Origin: Bacteroidota bacterium
GTDB lineage: Bacteria; Bacteroidota; Ignavibacteria; Ignavibacteriales; Ignavibacteriaceae
DNA length: 48,400 nt
Assembly (NCBI GenBank): GCA_023453665.1
Contig: JAEXTA010000167.1
Span: 1-48,400 of the forward strand
Direction of reading: 5' to 3'
Positions 9,041 through 18,522 of this stretch are shown here, one piece after another. The notes beneath the pieces were generated by a model. It worked only from the letters and a program-made list of their open reading frames with translations. It was not told the DNA's origin and made no database searches. The position numbers were made by a program, and so were the translations under genes. Within the stretch, counting starts at the first letter, position 1. Every line of letters starts with the position of its first letter.

Positions 9041-10318
9041 TTACCGGTATCGATATAAATCCCCATGCAGCGGAGTTATAAGCCGGTAATCTCCAAAACC
9101 CGTTTCGTCCACAAATACAAAACTTTTATTCAGGTCGTAATATTCCCACACTTCATACGGCTTGGAATCATAGTCAAACGGATGCCTGTCAACATTACTC
9201 GGCGGACCTAAAATAATAAACACCATGCCGCGATCGGTTTTCCAGCCCTCAGAATAATGTGAGAACTTTTCATTCGCGTAAGAAATCCTGCGATAATATT
9301 CATTGAATATTTCATTGTTCTCTGTATTGGGCGAAGGATCTTTTGTTTTCCAGAACGAAAGATATCTTTTTATTTTTTCCTCCTGGTCATTCGCATCTTC
9401 TATTTCAGATAATTCTGATGGCGTTGCAATATAAATTAACTGCGCAACTGCTTTATCCATATCCGAAATATTTTCAGGAACTCCAATCCATCGAGACATA
9501 AATGGTTTATAAATATTTGAAACAGTTTCTCCGCCGGCATTTTTTAGATTTACATTTACACTGTATGAACCAAGGTTCAGTTTTACATCATTAAAAGTAT
9601 ACGTTATTTGTGTTTTTCCAGTATCAATATTTTTTTCATCTTTGAAAGAATATAATACTTTATTATCAGGGTCGAGTATGTTGTACTCCAGGCCAATTTT
9701 TTGGTTTCTCGTTGAATAAATTTCGAAGTAAAGCGGAAGCCCATCTCTCTGTGCTAAAACATTTTTAGTTACATTGGGTAAAATTTTTGTTAGTCCGGTT
9801 GTTGAATCACGCCGTGAGATAATCATCAGGTCACTCATTGAAAGAGGTTTTGAAAGTTCATTTACAACAAACTTATTTTCAACAGTGAATTCTTGTTTTG
9901 AATCCTTATCCTCTAATGCACTTCTGATTAAATAATTGCCGGGCTGCAGATTAAACGATCTAAGACTTATGTTAAAATTCAATGTAGTTTGTGTCTGCTC
10001 GAAATCTTTCACTTCAAGTTTTTCAGTCCAGCTTTTTTCACTGATCAGTTTTTCTTTGTTCTCATCAAAAACAGAAATTGTAATTGAATATGAAGCACTG
10101 AAACCATTTGCTGATTTAACAAACTGAACTTCGGTATAAGGAACCTGAACGAAAACATCCACACGTGTCATACCATTTTGATCTGATTTAAAATTGAGAA
10201 AGTCCAGGTAGTAATGAGTACGTGTTACATTAGAATTCTGTCTTTGATTTTTTTCGAATTGAGGGAACGCAGAAACAGATATTAAAATCGATAATGTCAG
10301 CAATAACTTTGAGAACAT
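9041..10318 (-). CDS. GWxTD domain-containing secreted protein
   Basis: A 425-residue protein with an N-terminal signal peptide (MFSKLLLTLSILISVSAF). A beta-sandwich-like middle is followed by the C-terminal GWxTD domain: YYRRISYANEKF, then EGWKTDRGMVFIILGPP, and a closing YEVWEYYD...FVFVDETGFGDYRL. GWxTD proteins are widespread in Bacteroidota and Acidobacteriota; the molecular function is unknown. A GTG at 10327 would overlap the rimO stop. The ATG at 10318 has an AGGAG about 8 bases upstream and begins at the signal peptide, so it is chosen. Confidence 0.9.
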   Translation of the reverse strand: MFSKLLLTLSILISVSAFPQFEKNQRQNSNVTRTHYYLDFLNFKSDQNGMTRVDVFVQVPYTEVQFVKSANGFSASYSITISVFDENKEKLISEKSWTEKLEVKDFEQTQTTLNFNISLRSFNLQPGNYLIRSALEDKDSKQEFTVENKFVVNELSKPLSMSDLMIISRRDSTTGLTKILPNVTKNVLAQRDGLPLYFEIYSTRNQKIGLEYNILDPDNKVLYSFKDEKNIDTGKTQITYTFNDVKLNLGSYSVNVNLKNAGGETVSNIYKPFMSRWIGVPENISDMDKAVAQLIYIATPSELSEIEDANDQEEKIKRYLSFWKTKDPSPNTENNEIFNEYYRRISYANEKFSHYSEGWKTDRGMVFIILGPPSNVDRHPFDYDSKPYEVWEYYDLNKSFVFVDETGFGDYRLITPLHGDLYRYR

Positions 10319-10319
10319 C

Positions 10320-11627
10320 TTAGTCACTCCTCTTTGAAATTATATTTGCGAACAGGTCATACTCATTATAATCGTACACTTCTGCTGAAATAATTTTACC
10401 TTCATATTCAGTTCTGTTATTATGTGGAATAAGAACTTCACCATCAACCTCAGGGGCATCTCTGTAAGATCGTCCTATAAAATATTCTCCTTCGGTGCTT
10501 TCAATTAATACGTCAAGTTTTTTGCCGACAAAGCCGCTGTTTTTTTCGAGTGAAATTTCTTTCTGAATTTCCATTAATATTTCTTTACGCTGATTTTTTA
10601 TTTCTTCAGGAACAGGATCACCAAGAATAAAACTTGATGTATCTTCTTCGGGTGAATATGTAAATGTTCCGGCACGGTCAAATTTTATTTCCTTAACAAA
10701 ATCACAAAGTTCATTAAACTCTTTCTCTGTTTCATTGGGATAACCGACAATGAATGTTGTCCTTAAAGTAATATCAGGAATTCTTTCGCGCAAACGATAA
10801 ATTAATTCCCGGGTTCTTTTTGCGGTAACGCCTCTTCTCATAGACCGCAACACATCATCAGAAATATGTTGAAGCGGAATATCAACATAGTTACATATTT
10901 TTGAATTTGAACCTATTTCATCAATTAATTTATCAGGGAAGTGTGAAGGATATGCATACATTAATCTTATCCATTCTATCCCATCAATCCTGCTCAGGTT
11001 GTTAAGAAGCTCAGCAGTTTTTATTTCTCCATAAAGATCAGTGCCATAATCAGTTGTATCCTGTGCAATGATGACAAGTTCTTTGGTGTTGTTCGAAGCA
11101 AGGAATTCTGCTTCGCGTATTAATTCTTCAATAGGTTTGGATTTGTGTTTACCTCTCATTATAGGTATTGCACAGAATGAACAGGGTCTGTCGCAGCCTT
11201 CTGAAATTTTAAGATAAGCTGTATGTGACGGGGTTGTGAGTATTCTTTCCCCAAGCAGTTCGTATTTAAGTTCGCCGCCAAGTTCATTAACAATGCCCTC
11301 ATATTTTTCAGTTCCGAAGTACGCATCAACTTCTGGAATTTCTTTAATAAGGTCGTCCATATATCTTTCAGACAAACAACCGGCAACAATCACTTTTCCA
11401 ATCTTACCTTGTTTCTTTAATTCAACTGCATTCAGGATTGTGTTTACTGACTCTTCTTTTGCCGCTTCTATAAAACCGCAGGTGTTGATTATAATTGTAT
11501 CCGCACGTTCAGGCTGTTCAACAAGACGGATGTTGTTCAATTGTATCTGTTTCATCAAGCGTTCTGAATCAACTGTATTTTTCGAACATCCGAGTGTGAT
11601 CACACTTACTTTTTCATTTTTCTTCAT
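10320..11627 (-). CDS. rimO: Ribosomal protein S12 methylthiotransferase RimO
   Basis: A radical SAM methylthiotransferase of 435 residues. The N-terminal UPF0004 domain has VITLGCSKNTVDSE and INTCGFI. The radical-SAM cluster motif is GCDRPCSFCAIP. The C-terminal TRAM domain ends near the stop. RimO adds a methylthio group to an aspartate of ribosomal protein S12. LGCSKN (MiaB has YGCQMN) and IPIMRGKHKSK separate it from MiaB, which is encoded separately at 23.5 kb. ATG at 11627 is chosen over a GTG two codons upstream. Confidence 0.96.
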   Translation of the reverse strand: MKKNEKVSVITLGCSKNTVDSERLMKQIQLNNIRLVEQPERADTIIINTCGFIEAAKEESVNTILNAVELKKQGKIGKVIVAGCLSERYMDDLIKEIPEVDAYFGTEKYEGIVNELGGELKYELLGERILTTPSHTAYLKISEGCDRPCSFCAIPIMRGKHKSKPIEELIREAEFLASNNTKELVIIAQDTTDYGTDLYGEIKTAELLNNLSRIDGIEWIRLMYAYPSHFPDKLIDEIGSNSKICNYVDIPLQHISDDVLRSMRRGVTAKRTRELIYRLRERIPDITLRTTFIVGYPNETEKEFNELCDFVKEIKFDRAGTFTYSPEEDTSSFILGDPVPEEIKNQRKEILMEIQKEISLEKNSGFVGKKLDVLIESTEGEYFIGRSYRDAPEVDGEVLIPHNNRTEYEGKIISAEVYDYNEYDLFANIISKRSD

Positions 11628-11652
11628 ATACACTTATCAATTCTTTTTCATC

Positions 11653-12474
11653 TTATCTTACAAAATTTTTCATATAAAGCAGTATTACCGGTGCCGAAAA
11701 CAATACTGAATCGAAACGATCAAAAATTCCGCCATGACCGGGAATAAGATTGGATGAATCTTTAACTCCGGCATCACGTTTAAATAGAGATTCTACCAAA
11801 TCTCCTATCTGTCCAACAGTTCCGACAATTATTCCAATAACTATAACATCAGTCCAGCTTAAAAAATTCAAAACTATTATTTTTGAAAGTATCATAGTTA
11901 GTACTGCAAATACGAGTCCAAATGCTGCGCCTTCCCAGCTTTTATTCGGGCTGACTCTGGGAAATAATTTATGTTTGCCTAAAGCAGTGCCTCCAAAGAA
12001 TGCCGCTGAATCACATATCCATATTGTTGCAAGAACCGAAATGAGTACGAATCCTCCTCTGAAATAAAGTTCTCCGATCGGAGGATAAAATTCACGGATA
12101 TTAATCAGTGCACCCGAAAGTAATTCTATATAAAAAATTCCCAGCAATGTTGAACCCATATTTAATATAGCTGAACCCTTATCCCTGAATAGTTCAATAA
12201 CTGACAATACTATTATAAGTGAAAGATAGACTGAATAATCATCCACAAAAGGTTTGAAGGTATCGGCAAGTAGCAAAATAACCGTTAACAGCCCTAACGG
12301 AATGTTAGGACTAATATTTTTCTTCTTCATCATCAACGCAAACTCGATAAATGCAATTGAAGCAATTGCAAGAACAAGTCCGAAGAAATAGTACCTGCCG
12401 AGATATGTTGCGCCGATTATTACCGGGATAGAAAGTATGGAGACTATAACACGTTTGGTTGTGTTTGAGCTCAT
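11653..12474 (-). CDS. cdsA: Phosphatidate cytidylyltransferase
   Basis: A polytopic membrane enzyme of 273 residues that makes CDP-diacylglycerol from phosphatidate and CTP. The CDP-diglyceride synthetase signature region is visible: SPNKSWEGAAFG, then VGQIGDLVESLFKRDAGVKDS and PGHGGIFDRFDS, carrying the Mg-binding Asp residues. ATG at 12474 overlaps the stop of the preceding zinc-ribbon gene (TGATG); a GTG one codon earlier is an alternative. Located between rimO and the zinc-ribbon gene. Confidence 0.95.
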   Translation of the reverse strand: MSSNTTKRVIVSILSIPVIIGATYLGRYYFFGLVLAIASIAFIEFALMMKKKNISPNIPLGLLTVILLLADTFKPFVDDYSVYLSLIIVLSVIELFRDKGSAILNMGSTLLGIFYIELLSGALINIREFYPPIGELYFRGGFVLISVLATIWICDSAAFFGGTALGKHKLFPRVSPNKSWEGAAFGLVFAVLTMILSKIIVLNFLSWTDVIVIGIIVGTVGQIGDLVESLFKRDAGVKDSSNLIPGHGGIFDRFDSVLFSAPVILLYMKNFVR

Positions 12475-12827
12475 CACTCTTCACCCTCTTCGAGTCCGGT
12501 ATTTGTTCCCATCTGATCAATGTAACTTAGCGCGTCTGTTTCAAATTCTTTTCTAACCAATAATTTTATAAGAGTAAAATCTCCCGGTGCAGGAAAATTT
12601 CTGTCTTTATGTGAAAGTACTGTAACCGGTATCCCTGAACTTTCAAGATTGTCTTTGATCATTTCTATTTCATACTCATCATTGGCTGTATAAACAACAA
12701 CCCAATCTTCTTCATTGTATTCAGATGTATCCTCTACGGGCAATTCTCCGACTAACACCTGGTTGCAATCAGGGCAAACTTCAACCCCTTCATTATATTC
12801 GCTTTTACAATTCGGACAGAAAGGCAT
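12474..12827 (-). CDS. Zinc-ribbon protein with DUF2007-like signal-transducing domain
   Basis: A 117-residue protein. The first 25 residues form a zinc ribbon (MPFCPNCKSEY...VCPDCNQVL, two CxxC knuckles). A domain resembling DUF2007 follows: WVVVYTANDEYEIEMIKDNLESSGIPVTVLS, ending with a short acidic tail. Function unknown; such proteins are thought to bind metal and a protein partner. The start has a perfect AGGAGG (gattAGGAGGtaatATG). It overlaps cdsA and follows the CPBP protease gene by 8 bp. Confidence 0.85.
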   Translation of the reverse strand: MPFCPNCKSEYNEGVEVCPDCNQVLVGELPVEDTSEYNEEDWVVVYTANDEYEIEMIKDNLESSGIPVTVLSHKDRNFPAPGDFTLIKLLVRKEFETDALSYIDQMGTNTGLEEGEE

Positions 12828-12835
12828 ATTACCTC

Positions 12836-13792
12836 CTAATCATTTTTTTTATAATACCTAACAATGTAAACCATCAGGAAACTGAACATTGCAAGCATAA
12901 CGAAAAAAAACACAACTGTCGAATACAAATCAATTTCCTGTTCACCTGCTGATTTGATAAGTTCCTCACTTCCTAAAGTATAGTATAACATAACAGCGGT
13001 AAAATTATTAAGAAAGTGAAGAATAACGGGAATTAAAATTGAGTTGCTTAAATATGCTGCAAATCCAAAATAAGCACCAAGTAAAATCAAGGGGATCATT
13101 CCATAAGGATTGAAATGATAAAGACCAAAAAATACTGAGGTAATCACAATCGCCCAGAGTGGTTTAAGTTTAAACTCAAAACTTTTTTGAACATACCCTC
13201 TGAACATCACTTCTTCACAGACAGCGGGAACTACAGCGATTACGATTATGACAAAGACAGCTTCAATAGCAGAATTTGCATTTAAAAGATTGCCATAAGT
13301 TTTTTCAACAAGTTCATTCAAACTGTCAAAAGCTGATTTAATTGAATTTACAAATTCGTATTCAGCGGCAAGTTTGAAGAAAAAATAATTCTGTATCGCA
13401 ATGTATGACTGAAGCAGCGGTGTTAAAATAATTATTCCAAACACAAATAACAGAATACCTTTCAAGTCCGCTGATTTGAATCTTATAATTGTTCCAACAT
13501 CTTCATAAAACCACTTTGCAAAAATTAATGCAGGCAGCAGAATAAAAAGTATCTGCCCGGCCGATGTCATCAGTCTTACACCGTCAACCGGGGCTTCATC
13601 AATGTTCAAACCAAAGATCAATAAAGTAAGAGTACCACCAACAAACTGGTATAGAATGAAAGCTCCGATCAATCCCACAAAAGCAGCACCTATAGGATTT
13701 ATTCCCGGAATCCACTCGGGCAGATTGTTTTTATTACCTGGATCTGAATCTTTTTGTTCATCATTTCCCTGATCGGGAATAAAGTCTGTCAT
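12836..13792 (-). CDS. CPBP family intramembrane glutamic/metallo-protease
   Basis: A 318-residue membrane protein with about eight hydrophobic segments. The three CPBP (CAAX protease/bacteriocin-processing) motifs are EEVMFRGY (about 193-200), FGLYHFNPYG and PVILHFLNNFTAV. Family members are Rce1-like intramembrane proteases; the substrate here is unknown. It starts at ATG 13792 and is separated from the upstream DUF3108 gene by a strong terminator, so it probably begins its own CPBP-zinc ribbon-cdsA-rimO-GWxTD transcription unit. Confidence 0.9.
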   Translation of the reverse strand: MTDFIPDQGNDEQKDSDPGNKNNLPEWIPGINPIGAAFVGLIGAFILYQFVGGTLTLLIFGLNIDEAPVDGVRLMTSAGQILFILLPALIFAKWFYEDVGTIIRFKSADLKGILLFVFGIIILTPLLQSYIAIQNYFFFKLAAEYEFVNSIKSAFDSLNELVEKTYGNLLNANSAIEAVFVIIVIAVVPAVCEEVMFRGYVQKSFEFKLKPLWAIVITSVFFGLYHFNPYGMIPLILLGAYFGFAAYLSNSILIPVILHFLNNFTAVMLYYTLGSEELIKSAGEQEIDLYSTVVFFFVMLAMFSFLMVYIVRYYKKND

Positions 13793-13844
13793 AAATTTTT
13801 TACTTATAGAGTTTTAAAATCTTTTTTGCAAAGCAAACAAAAAA

Positions 13845-13866
13845 AGAAGAAGCAAAAGCTTCTTCT
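13845..13866 (-). terminator. Rho-independent terminator after the DUF3108 gene
   Basis: Perfect 9-bp stem AGAAGAAGC / GCTTCTTCT with a 4-base loop. On the minus strand it is followed by a run of T. It sits 25 bp after the stop of the DUF3108 gene and closes the run of minus-strand genes that begins near 20.2 kb. Confidence 0.85.
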
Positions 13867-13890
13867 CTAAAACAAAACTGTTTTTATCAA

Positions 13891-14670
13891 TTATCTTTTT
13901 GAAGTTAATTTTCCGGCAAGACCTTCATAGTTCGTAAGTTCAGCATCAATTGAACCTATCACGACCTTGGTTTTCACTTTTACAGGAACTCTTAAATCGT
14001 CATCTGTCAGCCATACAATTATGTTACCTTCACTTTTAAATAAACCGCCTTCCTGAACTAGCGGTTCAACTATGATGCATGCAAATTTTCCTGCAGAAAC
14101 TTCAATCGTTTCTTTGCCATGATATTTAACATCAAGATCGTAAACTTTGTCTTTATAAAAATTTTTCAGGTGAACCCTGTCGTTTACTTTTAAACTTGAG
14201 TAATCAAAAGTTCTTGCAAGATAAAAAGCAGAGAGAATATCATTTACATACTTAGGTATTTCATATTCACCTTCAGTTGTTTTTGCTTTACCCTTTCGCT
14301 GATCGAAGAACGCAGAGAAATCACGGCTGTAACCCCCTTCGCGAATATGCTGTTCAAATCTCCACGGAAAAAGTCCTTCAACATCCAGGTAGGTTTCATA
14401 ACGGTCACGCACTTTGTAAATCCAATCAAAGCTGGGTACTGTATTTACTTCAAATGTAACATGGTAGGCATTTCTGCCGGAAATTTTTTTGATCTTAGGT
14501 ATTTGCATTACAGCGATACCTGCAGTTACAAATCCATATTTTACATCAAATGTAAGTTTTTCACCTTCCTTGAATGCATTGTTTTCAACCTTTCTGAATT
14601 CGCCTGTTTGCGCGGTTAATATCGTTGAGAACAATATTATAGAAATCAATATTTGAGTAATGTATAACAT
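13891..14670 (-). CDS. DUF3108 domain-containing secreted protein
   Basis: A 259-residue exported protein. It has a hydrophobic signal peptide (MLYITQILISIILFSTILTA), then the DUF3108 pattern: FKEGEKLTFDVKYGFVTAGIAVM, YRVRDRYETYLD-like spacing, GYSRDFSAFFDQ, and VHLKNFYKDKVYDLDVKYHGKETIEVSAGKF. It is a predicted periplasmic or outer-membrane-associated beta-rich protein; molecular function unknown. It lies 2 bp after the GT9 gene, at the end of the envelope gene run, consistent with an envelope role. Confidence 0.88.
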   Translation of the reverse strand: MLYITQILISIILFSTILTAQTGEFRKVENNAFKEGEKLTFDVKYGFVTAGIAVMQIPKIKKISGRNAYHVTFEVNTVPSFDWIYKVRDRYETYLDVEGLFPWRFEQHIREGGYSRDFSAFFDQRKGKAKTTEGEYEIPKYVNDILSAFYLARTFDYSSLKVNDRVHLKNFYKDKVYDLDVKYHGKETIEVSAGKFACIIVEPLVQEGGLFKSEGNIIVWLTDDDLRVPVKVKTKVVIGSIDAELTNYEGLAGKLTSKR

Positions 14671-14672
14671 TA

Positions 14673-15731
14673 TTAATCTCCATTCTTTTCAACTAAATTA
14701 AGAATTTTTTGTGCACTAACAATAACATCGTTTGTGTTTATGGTATTCATACAATCCAATTGCCCGCACTGTTCCCGGGTACATTTGTTACAATCAATTT
14801 GCGGACTAAATACAATACTTTTGTCTGAATAAGGTCCCCATCTGTTAGCTGAGCAAGCCGGTATTTTCGGATAAAATCCTATTGCCGGAATATTTAACGC
14901 CGCTGCAATATGTATAGTACCGGTTGAATTTGCAATGAACAATTTTGCCCTTGATGTAAGCGCAATCATTTGGGAGAGAGTTAATTTTCCCGCAAGATTT
15001 TTTACATTGTCGTTTAACACAAGCTGACTGCAAATAAATTTTTCTTTTTCAAGTCCTGTTACCAGAATTTTAACAGAAAACTTTTCAGTAAGATTTTTTA
15101 CAATCTCTACATATTTATTTACAGGCAAGTCGATTGAACTACCACCGCTGCCAGGGTGAATTATAATTAGTGGTTCTTCGGACGAAATATATTGCTCTTT
15201 CAACAAGTTATTAATAAACCTGTCTGCCTCATCAGCGGGATTCAAATCAAACTTAACATTTTTGTTTGTGACATTTATATCAATACCGATATTCTTAAGC
15301 ATTCCAACATTGTATTCAAGTTCATGCTTTTTAGCATCTTTTCTGTGCTCATACACTTTCGAATTAAATAACATTGAATACCATCTGTAACCCGTACCAA
15401 TCCTCAGCGGAATTTTACTCAGAAAAATCATCAGAGAAGTTTTAAAAGTCGGATATACAGTGATCGCCGAATCAAAACCGTTTTCTTTGATCATTGTTAT
15501 GTTGGATTTTAAGTCCACATCACCATCAATTTCTTTAAGCGTTAAGACATCATCTATAAATGGATGATGTTTTACAAGTTCGAAAGTATATTCACGAACA
15601 AGGAATGTTACTTTGCAGCCGGGAAGATGTTCTTTAATGATCCTTGCAATTGGGAGTGAAAGGATGACATCACCAATCCGGTCTGTCCTGACCACTAAAA
15701 TATTTTTCAGGTTACCTTTGCTTTGAGACAT
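14673..15731 (-). CDS. Glycosyltransferase family 9 (heptosyltransferase-like)
   Basis: A GT-B glycosyltransferase of 352 residues. It has NILVVRTDRIGDVILSLP at the N terminus and PLIIIHPGSGGSSIDLP and LFIANSTGTIHIAAALNIPAIGFYP in the C-terminal nucleotide-binding half, all typical of GT9 enzymes such as the LPS heptosyltransferases. Four Cys near the end (CNKCTREQCGQLDC) are also common in the family. It probably adds a sugar to LPS or another surface glycan on the cytoplasmic side. The 5' end overlaps the DNA glycosylase gene by 20 bp. Confidence 0.92.
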   Translation of the reverse strand: MSQSKGNLKNILVVRTDRIGDVILSLPIARIIKEHLPGCKVTFLVREYTFELVKHHPFIDDVLTLKEIDGDVDLKSNITMIKENGFDSAITVYPTFKTSLMIFLSKIPLRIGTGYRWYSMLFNSKVYEHRKDAKKHELEYNVGMLKNIGIDINVTNKNVKFDLNPADEADRFINNLLKEQYISSEEPLIIIHPGSGGSSIDLPVNKYVEIVKNLTEKFSVKILVTGLEKEKFICSQLVLNDNVKNLAGKLTLSQMIALTSRAKLFIANSTGTIHIAAALNIPAIGFYPKIPACSANRWGPYSDKSIVFSPQIDCNKCTREQCGQLDCMNTINTNDVIVSAQKILNLVEKNGD

Positions 15732-16329
15732 AAGGGTTTTCTTTTATATAAAATCTCCATGGCAGATCGACTGACTTTGTAATTCCAATTCTTTTTGTTT
15801 CAATAATATTCCTGCTGTTTATTTTCCTGTTATTCAGTAAATAAATTTTGTCACTTAAAAGATCGGTTCCGTTATTGGTTTTATCTATGCTGAATGCTTT
15901 ACAAAATTTTCCGGGACCATTTGTGAGGTTAAATTTTTCTTTATCATTTAGAGTGTTTTTTGAAAAACGATTCTTTGCAAGAATATTAAAATGATTAAGT
16001 GGTTCCACAGCTCTTATCAAAACAGCCTTCCCTTCACCTTGTTTACCTGTAACAATATTAGCACAATAATGAGCTCCATATGTAAAATAAACATACAGGC
16101 ATCCGCCTTCCTGGAACATTACTTTCGTACGTTCGGTTATGCCTTTAAATGAATGAGCAGCTTCATCAACACTGCCGTCGTAGGCTTCAACTTCAACAAT
16201 CCTTCCCGCAAGTAAATGATTCCGCAGTTTCCTGACAATAATTTTTCCTAAAAGGTTTTTAGCTGTTTGCAGAAGTTCACCGTTATAAAATTTTTTGGAA
16301 AGTTTTTGATTGTTGTCAGAAAAATCCAT
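15712..16329 (-). CDS. 3-methyladenine DNA glycosylase (AAG/MPG family)
   Basis: A 205-residue base-excision-repair enzyme of the mammalian-type alkyladenine glycosylase family. It shows LLGKIIVRKL, then GRIVEVEAYDGSVDEAAHSFKG, where the Glu of VEAY activates water. It continues with GGCLYVYFTYGAHYCANIV (intercalating Tyr region) and LTNGPGKFCKAF. It removes alkylated purines from DNA. Its place between TPR and GT9 genes is probably only co-transcription. Confidence 0.94.
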   Translation of the reverse strand: MDFSDNNQKLSKKFYNGELLQTAKNLLGKIIVRKLRNHLLAGRIVEVEAYDGSVDEAAHSFKGITERTKVMFQEGGCLYVYFTYGAHYCANIVTGKQGEGKAVLIRAVEPLNHFNILAKNRFSKNTLNDKEKFNLTNGPGKFCKAFSIDKTNNGTDLLSDKIYLLNNRKINSRNIIETKRIGITKSVDLPWRFYIKENPYVSKQR

Positions 16330-16358
16330 CGGCAGGAAAAATAATTGAGAGAAAAATA

Positions 16359-17024
16359 TTATTGCTGATCAGATGATATTTCATCAATCTTTTTTTGATA
16401 GTAATCAATCTTCTCCGGATTACGGATCATTAACCTGTTATAAACATCTATCGCTTCTTTTATTTCACCCTGTGCAAGATAAATTTTTGCAAGTGTTTCT
16501 GATATTATCAGATTATCCTGCTGCAAAGAATTTGTGTTAACATCCTTGGGGGTGATTTTGTTTTCATTCGATGTTATTTCATTTATAGTATCAAGGAGTG
16601 ACTGATCAAATTTTTTATTTGATTCGTTACTTCCGTGAAGAATTTCGGTACCGTTCAGGTTTTCATTAAGAAAAACTTTTCTTGATGCTGACTGAAAAAC
16701 TGATCTTTGTGATTTGAAAATCTCGAATTCATTCAGGTAAAATTCCTGTGTTTTTTCGGATCCTAAAATTGATGAAGCAGTTTTGATGTGTAATGCCGCC
16801 TGTGTGTAGTTACCTGTCCTGGCATAAACTTTACCAAGTAAAATGTGAGCAACAGGATGATTAGGATATTTTTTCAATCCCTCCTGAATTATGTTTTGTG
16901 CTCTATCAAGATTGTTATTCTGAATTTCATATTCAGCAAACCTTGTAAACAAAGGACTGCTCCGGTCTGATTCATAAACTAAACAAACTTTTTCTTTAAT
17001 TGAATCAGCCGGAGATTTAACCAT
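16359..17024 (-). CDS. Tetratricopeptide repeat protein
   Basis: A 221-residue protein with two clear TPR-like repeats near the N terminus (about residues 24-82, e.g. YPNHPVAHILLGKVYARTGNYTQAALHIKTA). A low-complexity Asn/Glu/Ser-rich middle is followed by another TPR unit near the C terminus (SETLAKIYLAQGEIKEAIDVYNRLM). No signal peptide, so cytoplasmic. It probably scaffolds protein contacts; partner unknown. It lies 9 bp after the GT2 gene in the same run. Confidence 0.82.
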   Translation of the reverse strand: MVKSPADSIKEKVCLVYESDRSSPLFTRFAEYEIQNNNLDRAQNIIQEGLKKYPNHPVAHILLGKVYARTGNYTQAALHIKTASSILGSEKTQEFYLNEFEIFKSQRSVFQSASRKVFLNENLNGTEILHGSNESNKKFDQSLLDTINEITSNENKITPKDVNTNSLQQDNLIISETLAKIYLAQGEIKEAIDVYNRLMIRNPEKIDYYQKKIDEISSDQQ

Positions 17025-17033
17025 TATAACCCT

Positions 17034-18488
17034 TTAGTTCTTTGAATATGCGTGCTTGATTGATGTAAGCGACACAAATGAAAATCCAAGGAAAAATAGT
17101 ATCTGGAAAGGCAGTGAAGCTATCTCAAGAAAATAAATTGATGAAGCAACACCAATGAGACAGTAAACAGCCATTATCAATTCAACAATAACCGACATAC
17201 CTATTTTTCTTTTAGCTGTATATTTTTTACCAACCCAGGAATCTTTTCCATCAACCACTTTAAATTTCGGAGTGCGGACAAATTCACTTTTACGGCTAAG
17301 TAAACCTTCAATTACTGCACGTGAGTTATTAACTGCAAAACCCATACTGCCAGCCATGAATAACGGGAACAAAACTATCTTCTTTCTCCAGTCGGTTCTT
17401 ATATCTTTTTGTGAATAAAGATAAAACATAAATGAACTTACAAACGCAAGAACGAACAATGACATAACAGCAAAATAAAGTTCATGCGAACCGCTGTTCT
17501 TTACAAAGATCAACGGAACATTAAGTATTGCTGCAAGAAGTATAAACGGAAATACAAGATTATTTGTAAGATGAAAAGTTGCCTGTAGTTTTATTCTTAA
17601 CGGTACTTTTGATTTCCAGACCAAAGGAAGAATTTTTTTAGATGTTTCAATTGCACCTTTTGTCCACCTGAACTGTTGTGACTTTAATGCGTTTATTTCA
17701 GAAGGAAGTTCCGCAGGCGAAGTAAAATCTTTTAAGAAAACAAATCTCCATCCGTTAAGCTGTGCGCGGTAACTAAGATCAAGATCTTCTGTTAATGTAT
17801 CAGCGTGCCAGTTGCCTGCATCTTCAATACATGATTTTCTCCACACTCCGCCGGTTCCGTTAAAGTTTATAAAGAAACCTGCCTTGTTACGAACAGTCTG
17901 TTCAATTACAAAATGTCCGTCAAGAGCAAGCGCCTGTGCCTTAGTCAGTATTGAATAATCACCGTTGAGATGTTCCCATCTTGTCTGAACCATACCGACT
18001 TTATCATCAGTAAAAAATGATAAAGTCTTTTTAAGAAAATCTTTGTGAGGAATAAAGTCCGCATCGAAAATTGCTACGAACTCACCTTTAGCAGTTTTAA
18101 GTCCTTCTTTTAAAGCACCTGCTTTAAAACCTTCCCTGCTTTCTCTTCTTATATGTTTTATATCGTATCCAAGTTTCAGTTTTTCAGCTACGGCTTTGGC
18201 TGTAATTTCAACCGTTTCATCTGTTGAATCATCAAGAACCTGGATTTCCAGTTTATCTTTGGGGTAATCAATTTCGCAGACAGTATTTATCAATCTCTCA
18301 ACAACATACAATTCGTTGTAAAGCGGGAGCTGTATTGTAACCGTTGCATCGTTTGTGAACTCTTTATTTTGAGTGTGTTTTACTCCACGGTATTTTCTGT
18401 GATAAAACAGCATAATAAAACCATGGCAGCCGAACACAAAAAGTATAAACAACGAAACGAAGTAACCAATCAGTACTATATCATCCAT
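17034..18488 (-). CDS. Membrane glycosyltransferase family 2 (processive, cellulose-synthase-like)
   Basis: A membrane protein of 484 residues. One N-terminal segment precedes a cytoplasmic GT2 domain with VTIQLPLYNELYVVERL, VLDDSTDET, AIFDADFIP (DxD), TLTEDLDLSYRAQLNGWR and QQFRWTKGA (Q(Q/R)xRW). About four transmembrane segments follow. The motif set is that of processive beta-glycosyltransferases such as cellulose/mannan-type synthases. Donor and product are not determinable. It is in an envelope-biosynthesis run with lptE and GT9. Confidence 0.92.
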   Translation of the reverse strand: MDDIVLIGYFVSLFILFVFGCHGFIMLFYHRKYRGVKHTQNKEFTNDATVTIQLPLYNELYVVERLINTVCEIDYPKDKLEIQVLDDSTDETVEITAKAVAEKLKLGYDIKHIRRESREGFKAGALKEGLKTAKGEFVAIFDADFIPHKDFLKKTLSFFTDDKVGMVQTRWEHLNGDYSILTKAQALALDGHFVIEQTVRNKAGFFINFNGTGGVWRKSCIEDAGNWHADTLTEDLDLSYRAQLNGWRFVFLKDFTSPAELPSEINALKSQQFRWTKGAIETSKKILPLVWKSKVPLRIKLQATFHLTNNLVFPFILLAAILNVPLIFVKNSGSHELYFAVMSLFVLAFVSSFMFYLYSQKDIRTDWRKKIVLFPLFMAGSMGFAVNNSRAVIEGLLSRKSEFVRTPKFKVVDGKDSWVGKKYTAKRKIGMSVIVELIMAVYCLIGVASSIYFLEIASLPFQILFFLGFSFVSLTSIKHAYSKN

Positions 18489-18522
18489 ATAAAGACTTAG
18501 CCTTTAAATGTTATAAAAATTT